From positions 1 to 9,296 of the forward strand of contig ONXE01000068.1 of the NCBI GenBank assembly GCA_900321775.1: 9,296 bases of DNA, written 5' to 3'. The stretch is from an uncultured Bacteroidales bacterium (GTDB lineage: Bacteria; Bacteroidota; Bacteroidia; Bacteroidales; Paludibacteraceae). The first letter of the stretch is position 1, and every line of letters begins with the position of its first letter. The notes beneath the pieces were generated by a model that had not been told where the DNA came from, made no database searches, and worked only from the letters and a program-made list of their open reading frames with translations. The translations under genes and the position numbers were made by a program. Below, piece after piece: positions 5,537 to 9,296 of the stretch.

Positions 5537-7305
5537 TGAAAAAGATGCTATCTGTGATATGCGCGGTGTTTTTGACCCTTCCGGTGGTCGCTGTGCAGTA
5601 TTACGTTTCCGGAAATGGTACCGCAGGCAACCCCTGGTGTGACGGTAAGTCATGGGGTGTTACGGCCTGTGCGATGACGATGAGTGGTGACAACGGATCT
5701 ATCACTTTCCAGGGTGTCCCCGCAGGCGCGTACCAGTTCAAGGTGACGAACGGCAGCAGTTGGTTCGGAATGGCCAAATTTCGTTCGTCGTGCTCCAACC
5801 TGTACGCCTCCGGCAACGACAATATCTGCTTTAATACTCAGGCGCAGCAGGATATTACCATCACGTATGACGGCACCGGAATCTGCCTTACCGGAACCGT
5901 AGGCAACGAGTACCCTGACACAACGCAGTATGGTGCAGTGGGTGTTCCCTCGGAGTATGAGGGCGTGATGATGCAGTGTTTCTATTGGGACAGTTATAAC
6001 AACAAAGGTTATGGTCGGACCAAATGGATTGACCTGATTCCAATGGCTGAGGAGATAGGTGAGAACTTTGACTTGCTGTGGTTTCCTCCTTCAGGAAACG
6101 GTGGTGGTACGGGTTATTATACCAAGCGCTATTCGTCGCAGGACTCGGATTGGGGCTCTATGGGCAAGCTGAAAGAACTGATTGGTTTGCTGCATGGCAA
6201 AGGTGCCAAGGTAATCGGCGATATAGTAGTCAATCACCGTGCTTCTTCATCCGGATGGTGCGCGTTTTCCAATGAGAACTTCGGTTCTTATGGCCAGTTC
6301 CAGATGACATCGGAGCACCTGTGCTCGGGTGACGAGTGCTTCACGGACAAGCAGTCGGATTGTCGGAACTCGTCCGCTCGCGGTGCAGCCGACACGGGTG
6401 ACAACGACGCGGGTTGCCGCGATCTGGATCATACGTCGGAGTTTGTACAGAATTTCGTGAAGGCATATCTTTCCTGGATGCGAAACACCATGGGCTATGA
6501 CGGCTGGCGCTATGATATGGTGAAAGGCTATTCAGGCTCGTATGTGAGTATGTATAACCAGTCCTCCGAGCCGTTTTTCTCGGTGGCAGAGTACTGGGAC
6601 GGCAATCCGAACAACCTCAGGAGTTATCTGGAGAGTGCGTCGTACAACACTACCGTCTTCGATTTTTCGCTTAAGTACAAATTCAATTCCAACATAGGTA
6701 AAGGTTCGTATGCAGGCATGAAGAACGCAGGTCTGCGCAGCATAGGTCTGCAGAAGTATGCTGTCACGTTCATCGACAACCACGACACTTTTGAGCGCTC
6801 GGACAATCAGTCGGACGAGTATATCGGTTACAAGAAGAACCTGGCGGCGAACAAACCGAAGATTCTTCAGGCCAACGCTTATCTGCTGATGCTACCGGGC
6901 ACGCCTTGTGTGTTCTTCCCGCACTGGGTGACTTTCAAGAACGAGATCAACAGTATGATTGCTCTGCGCAAGGCTGCAGGTGTGCACAATGAGTCGGAGG
7001 TGTCCGATGAGAGCGCCTCAGCTTCAGCCTACAGCGCAACTATTCAGGGCCATCATGGTTCTGTTATCCTGCGTATGGGGTCGGGTCGCGATCAGTCTGT
7101 TCCTGCCGGCTATTTCAGGGCTATTCAGGGCAACGACTTCGATATCTATGCCTCCAATGGCGTTGTGTTCTCTCCGGTCAATATCACGGCTAACGAGCAG
7201 GTACTGGGGGAACCGAATAATTCCGAGAAACAAATCATCGACGGTCATCTCTACATCCGCAAGAACGGGTGCACGTATGACGCTACGGGCCGTCTAATCC
7301 GATAA
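5536..7305 (+). CDS. Secreted GH13 alpha-amylase, first copy
   Basis: Predicted exported endo-acting enzyme hydrolysing alpha-1,4 links in starch or glycogen; 589 residues. A Sec signal peptide (MKKMLSVICAVFLTLPVVA) is cut near residue 19-20; there is no lipobox, so it is not a SusG-like surface lipoprotein. Residues about 21-125 form a beta-rich N-terminal domain (YYVSGNGTAGNPWCDGKSWG, VPAGAYQFKVTNGSSWFG) resembling starch-binding beta-sandwich modules. The catalytic barrel starts near 143 (GVMMQCFYWDSY). All four GH13 regions are present: GDIVVNH (228-234), DGWRYDMVKG with nucleophile Asp327, SVAEYWDG with acid/base Glu352, and FIDNHDTF with Asp417. The motif set and the C-terminal sheet (PAGYFRAIQGNDFDIY) recall plant-type amylases (GH13_6-like), an inference from memory. 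The tail ends GHLYIRKNGCTYDATGRLIR. It is first in an operon of at least three genes with its own promoter. Confidence 0.93.
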   Translation: MKKMLSVICAVFLTLPVVAVQYYVSGNGTAGNPWCDGKSWGVTACAMTMSGDNGSITFQGVPAGAYQFKVTNGSSWFGMAKFRSSCSNLYASGNDNICFNTQAQQDITITYDGTGICLTGTVGNEYPDTTQYGAVGVPSEYEGVMMQCFYWDSYNNKGYGRTKWIDLIPMAEEIGENFDLLWFPPSGNGGGTGYYTKRYSSQDSDWGSMGKLKELIGLLHGKGAKVIGDIVVNHRASSSGWCAFSNENFGSYGQFQMTSEHLCSGDECFTDKQSDCRNSSARGAADTGDNDAGCRDLDHTSEFVQNFVKAYLSWMRNTMGYDGWRYDMVKGYSGSYVSMYNQSSEPFFSVAEYWDGNPNNLRSYLESASYNTTVFDFSLKYKFNSNIGKGSYAGMKNAGLRSIGLQKYAVTFIDNHDTFERSDNQSDEYIGYKKNLAANKPKILQANAYLLMLPGTPCVFFPHWVTFKNEINSMIALRKAAGVHNESEVSDESASASAYSATIQGHHGSVILRMGSGRDQSVPAGYFRAIQGNDFDIYASNGVVFSPVNITANEQVLGEPNNSEKQIIDGHLYIRKNGCTYDATGRLIR

Positions 7306-7311
7306 ATTCTG

Positions 7312-9129
7312 ATGAGTATGAAAACACGAGTAACGATTTTGCTGAGTTTGGGGATGATGCTCCTCTCTCTGGCGACGAGCAGTTTGGCCGCGCCGTTTTA
7401 TGTGTGCGTGAACGGAGACACCTTCTATTACGCCAGCGCCACGGGAACGGTGGATTTTCAGGGTAGGACGCAGTACAAGGTGTCCTGTCTGAACCTCGCT
7501 ACAGGCGACCAGATCACCTGCTATGACGCTGCCACCCAGTCCAATTGGCATATCAATGTCATCGACTCTTTTGGCGCATACAACAATTTCGCCAACAATG
7601 GTCAGGCTTTTGTCTGCAAGGTGCCCGAGACCTATGATATGTACATCAAGATGGCCTACAACGACGACATGTGGTATATCGAGGAATCGGCTTCGGGTTG
7701 TACGCCAGCAGAGCCGCGTGACCCGAGCAAGGAGGCTTACGACTCGTCCGTACCGGCTCAGTGCACGGATGTGATGCTTCAGGCCTTCTATTGGGACAGT
7801 TATCAGGACCACGGCTATGGTCGCACCAAATGGATTGATCTGAAGAACCAGGCCGAAGAGATGGGCAAATGGTTCGACCTGATCTGGTTGCCGCCCGCCT
7901 CGCGTGCTACGGGAGGAACGGGTTATCTGCCGATGCAGTACAATGTGCTGGATTCGGACTGGGGCACCAAGGGTAATCTGGTGAGCATCATCAACACGTT
8001 CCATAACAACGGTGCGCGTGTGGTAGCCGATATCGTCATCAACCACGCCGCCGGCAGTTCGTGGTGCACGCTCTATCCGCAGAACTTCGGTTCGTTCGGC
8101 AGTTTCCAGCCCAATATGTCGTGGATATGCTCGACAGACGAGGCCTTTACGGGGGGGCATTGCACCGACACGCCGGGCGCTGCGGACGATGGGTACGGAC
8201 CGGAGGCCAACTACGAAGCCGGCCGTGACTGGGACCACACCAATGCCGATGTGCGCGCTATGTTCAAAGCCTATCTGACGTGGCTCCGCCAGAGCATAGG
8301 TATCGACGGTTTCCGTTACGACTACTGCAAGGGTTTCCATAACTCGCATATCAACGAGTACAACTGTGCAGCAGAGGCCTATTTCTCAGTGATGGAGTAT
8401 TGGGACGGTGATGTGGGTGTCCTGCGGAGTCATGTTGCCGATGCAGGTAACAACACTCTCACATTTGACTTCGCCACCAAATACGGTGCTTTCAATAATG
8501 GTATCGCCGGCGGCAACTACAATGGCTGCAAGGGCGCAGGTATGCCGGGTGCCGGATTGAGCCGCTATGCCGTCACGTTCCTCGACTCGCACGACTCCTT
8601 CCAGCGCGATGACAATGAGTTCCTGGGCAAGAACAACTCGATGAAAAACGCCGAGAACCGTGCCAAAGTGATGCAGTGCAACGCTTATCTGCTGTCCATG
8701 CCGGGTATTCCGTGCCTGTTCTATCCGCACTGGGTGACTTTCAAGGATGACCTGAAGAAACTTATCAACGCACGCTACAAAACCGGTGTGCACTCCGAGT
8801 CGGCTGTAAGCGACGAAGCGGGGAACGGTTTCTATAAAGCCACTATCACCGGCACTAACGGCTCTATCCGTTTGTTGCTTGGCCCGAACAGCGGTTACAA
8901 TACCACGCCGCAAGGATACACGCTGGCGGCCAAGGGCAGCAACTGGGGCGTTTATTACCAACTGAACGAGCCGCGTGGAGACAAGGATGCCAACCGCGTG
9001 CCTATCGGCGAGGCTATCGAACGTGTTGAAGAACAGCGCCCTATAGCCAACAAGATTATCGAGAATGGCCAATTGTACCTCATCAAAGAAGGTCGCTGGT
9101 ACAATGCTATGGGACAACAAGTAAAATAA
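7312..9129 (+). CDS. Secreted GH13 alpha-amylase, second copy
   Basis: Paralogue of the preceding amylase, 605 residues from ATG 7312; ATG 7318 (MKTRVTILLSLG) is an equally plausible start. The signal peptide ends near Ala26/Ala27 (SSLAAPF), again without lipobox. The N-terminal domain (about 28-125) differs from that of copy one; it ends in YDMYIKMAYNDDMWYIEE, a strand pattern seen in Bacteroidales starch-binding modules. The barrel begins near residue 154 (VMLQAFYWDSYQDHGYGRTK). GH13 regions: ADIVINH (239-245), DGFRYDYCKG with nucleophile Asp337, SVMEYWDG with Glu362, and FLDSHDSF with His427-Asp428. Region IV has Ser426 where Asn is usual (NHD becomes SHD); the catalytic triad is intact, so activity is expected. 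The tail IIENGQLYLIKEGRWYNAMG mirrors copy one. It starts 6 bases after the first amylase, so the two are almost certainly co-transcribed. Confidence 0.93.
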   Translation: MSMKTRVTILLSLGMMLLSLATSSLAAPFYVCVNGDTFYYASATGTVDFQGRTQYKVSCLNLATGDQITCYDAATQSNWHINVIDSFGAYNNFANNGQAFVCKVPETYDMYIKMAYNDDMWYIEESASGCTPAEPRDPSKEAYDSSVPAQCTDVMLQAFYWDSYQDHGYGRTKWIDLKNQAEEMGKWFDLIWLPPASRATGGTGYLPMQYNVLDSDWGTKGNLVSIINTFHNNGARVVADIVINHAAGSSWCTLYPQNFGSFGSFQPNMSWICSTDEAFTGGHCTDTPGAADDGYGPEANYEAGRDWDHTNADVRAMFKAYLTWLRQSIGIDGFRYDYCKGFHNSHINEYNCAAEAYFSVMEYWDGDVGVLRSHVADAGNNTLTFDFATKYGAFNNGIAGGNYNGCKGAGMPGAGLSRYAVTFLDSHDSFQRDDNEFLGKNNSMKNAENRAKVMQCNAYLLSMPGIPCLFYPHWVTFKDDLKKLINARYKTGVHSESAVSDEAGNGFYKATITGTNGSIRLLLGPNSGYNTTPQGYTLAAKGSNWGVYYQLNEPRGDKDANRVPIGEAIERVEEQRPIANKIIENGQLYLIKEGRWYNAMGQQVK

Positions 9130-9138
9130 AAAGACGCT

Positions 9139-9296
9139 ATGCGTATGAAAAGACAATTCTTATGCCTTCTGGGTTGGCTCTTTGCGGTCACGTTGTATGC
9201 CCAGGTGTCTATCTCGCCCAACATCATTGAGGCGGGATATACCGGTCAGGTGGTTGTCACCTTCGACCCCACCAAGGGTAACGGAGGTATGGTGGG
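9139..9296 (+). CDS. Exported protein, probably starch-active (3' end outside window)
   Basis: An open frame starts at ATG 9139 (MRMKRQFLCLLGWLFAVTLYAQ), with ATG 9145 as an alternative start, and runs past the window end; 52 full codons are visible. The first ~21 residues are a clear Sec signal peptide, cut near YAQ. The following VSISPNIIEAGYTGQVVVTF, DPTKGNGGMVG looks like the first strands of a beta-sandwich domain. From memory, this segment resembles the N-terminus of Bacteroidales secreted amylases and starch-binding proteins, but too little is visible for a firm family call. It begins 9 bases after the second amylase with no terminator between, so it is part of the same operon. Confidence 0.7.
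   Translation, partial: MRMKRQFLCLLGWLFAVTLYAQVSISPNIIEAGYTGQVVVTFDPTKGNGGMV

Noticed and set aside
7294..8349. 351-residue antisense frame opposite the second amylase
   Set aside because: Shadow caused by the codon bias of the coding strand; no recognisable domain.
1..9296. CRISPR array, insertion sequence, phage, toxin-antitoxin or defence genes
   Set aside because: No regularly spaced repeats, transposase, integrase, terminal inverted repeats or defence-type domains were seen in any frame.

Overview
The window looks like chromosomal DNA from a member of the Bacteroidales (Bacteroidota). Three things support this. The first is the gene order ftsK, lolA-like, trxB. The second is two promoters with the Bacteroidota TTG / TAnnTTTG pattern rather than the -35/-10 hexamers of other bacteria, together with a general lack of Shine-Dalgarno sequences. 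The third is a run of secreted starch-degrading enzymes of a type common in gut and rumen Bacteroidales. The genus cannot be fixed from the sequence alone. All genes lie on the + strand.

Layout. 1-4246 is a housekeeping cluster: the C-terminal ~884 residues of the DNA translocase FtsK (its 5' end is outside the window), a LolA-like periplasmic lipoprotein carrier starting inside the ftsK stop codon (ATGA overlap), and thioredoxin reductase TrxB 32 bases further on. A hairpin with a T-run at 4322-4350 probably ends this operon. 4247-4600 has no protein gene. It holds that terminator, a Bacteroidota-type promoter (4360-4391) and then four stem-loops packed almost end to end (4412-4595). These lead directly into a tRNA-Phe(GAA) gene (4601-4673). 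Two more stem-loops (4676-4699, 4708-4738) fill the gap to trmO, a tRNA t6A37 methyltransferase gene (4760-5449).

5450-9296 is a starch-utilisation operon. A clear promoter (5468-5498) precedes two adjacent, paralogous, Sec-exported GH13 alpha-amylases (5536-7305 and 7312-9129, 6 bases apart). A third exported protein begins 9 bases after the second amylase and runs off the window end. The amylases share the catalytic barrel and a short C-terminal tail but have different N-terminal domains, which suggests duplication followed by divergence in substrate binding. No SusC/SusD transporter pair or regulator lies within the window.

The parts least explained by known features are the hairpin-tiled RNA region around the tRNA, a 10-bp inverted repeat joining the amylase promoter to the amylase start codon, and an in-frame hexanucleotide repeat tract in the FtsK linker. 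I did not find convincing evidence of an entirely new multi-gene system.
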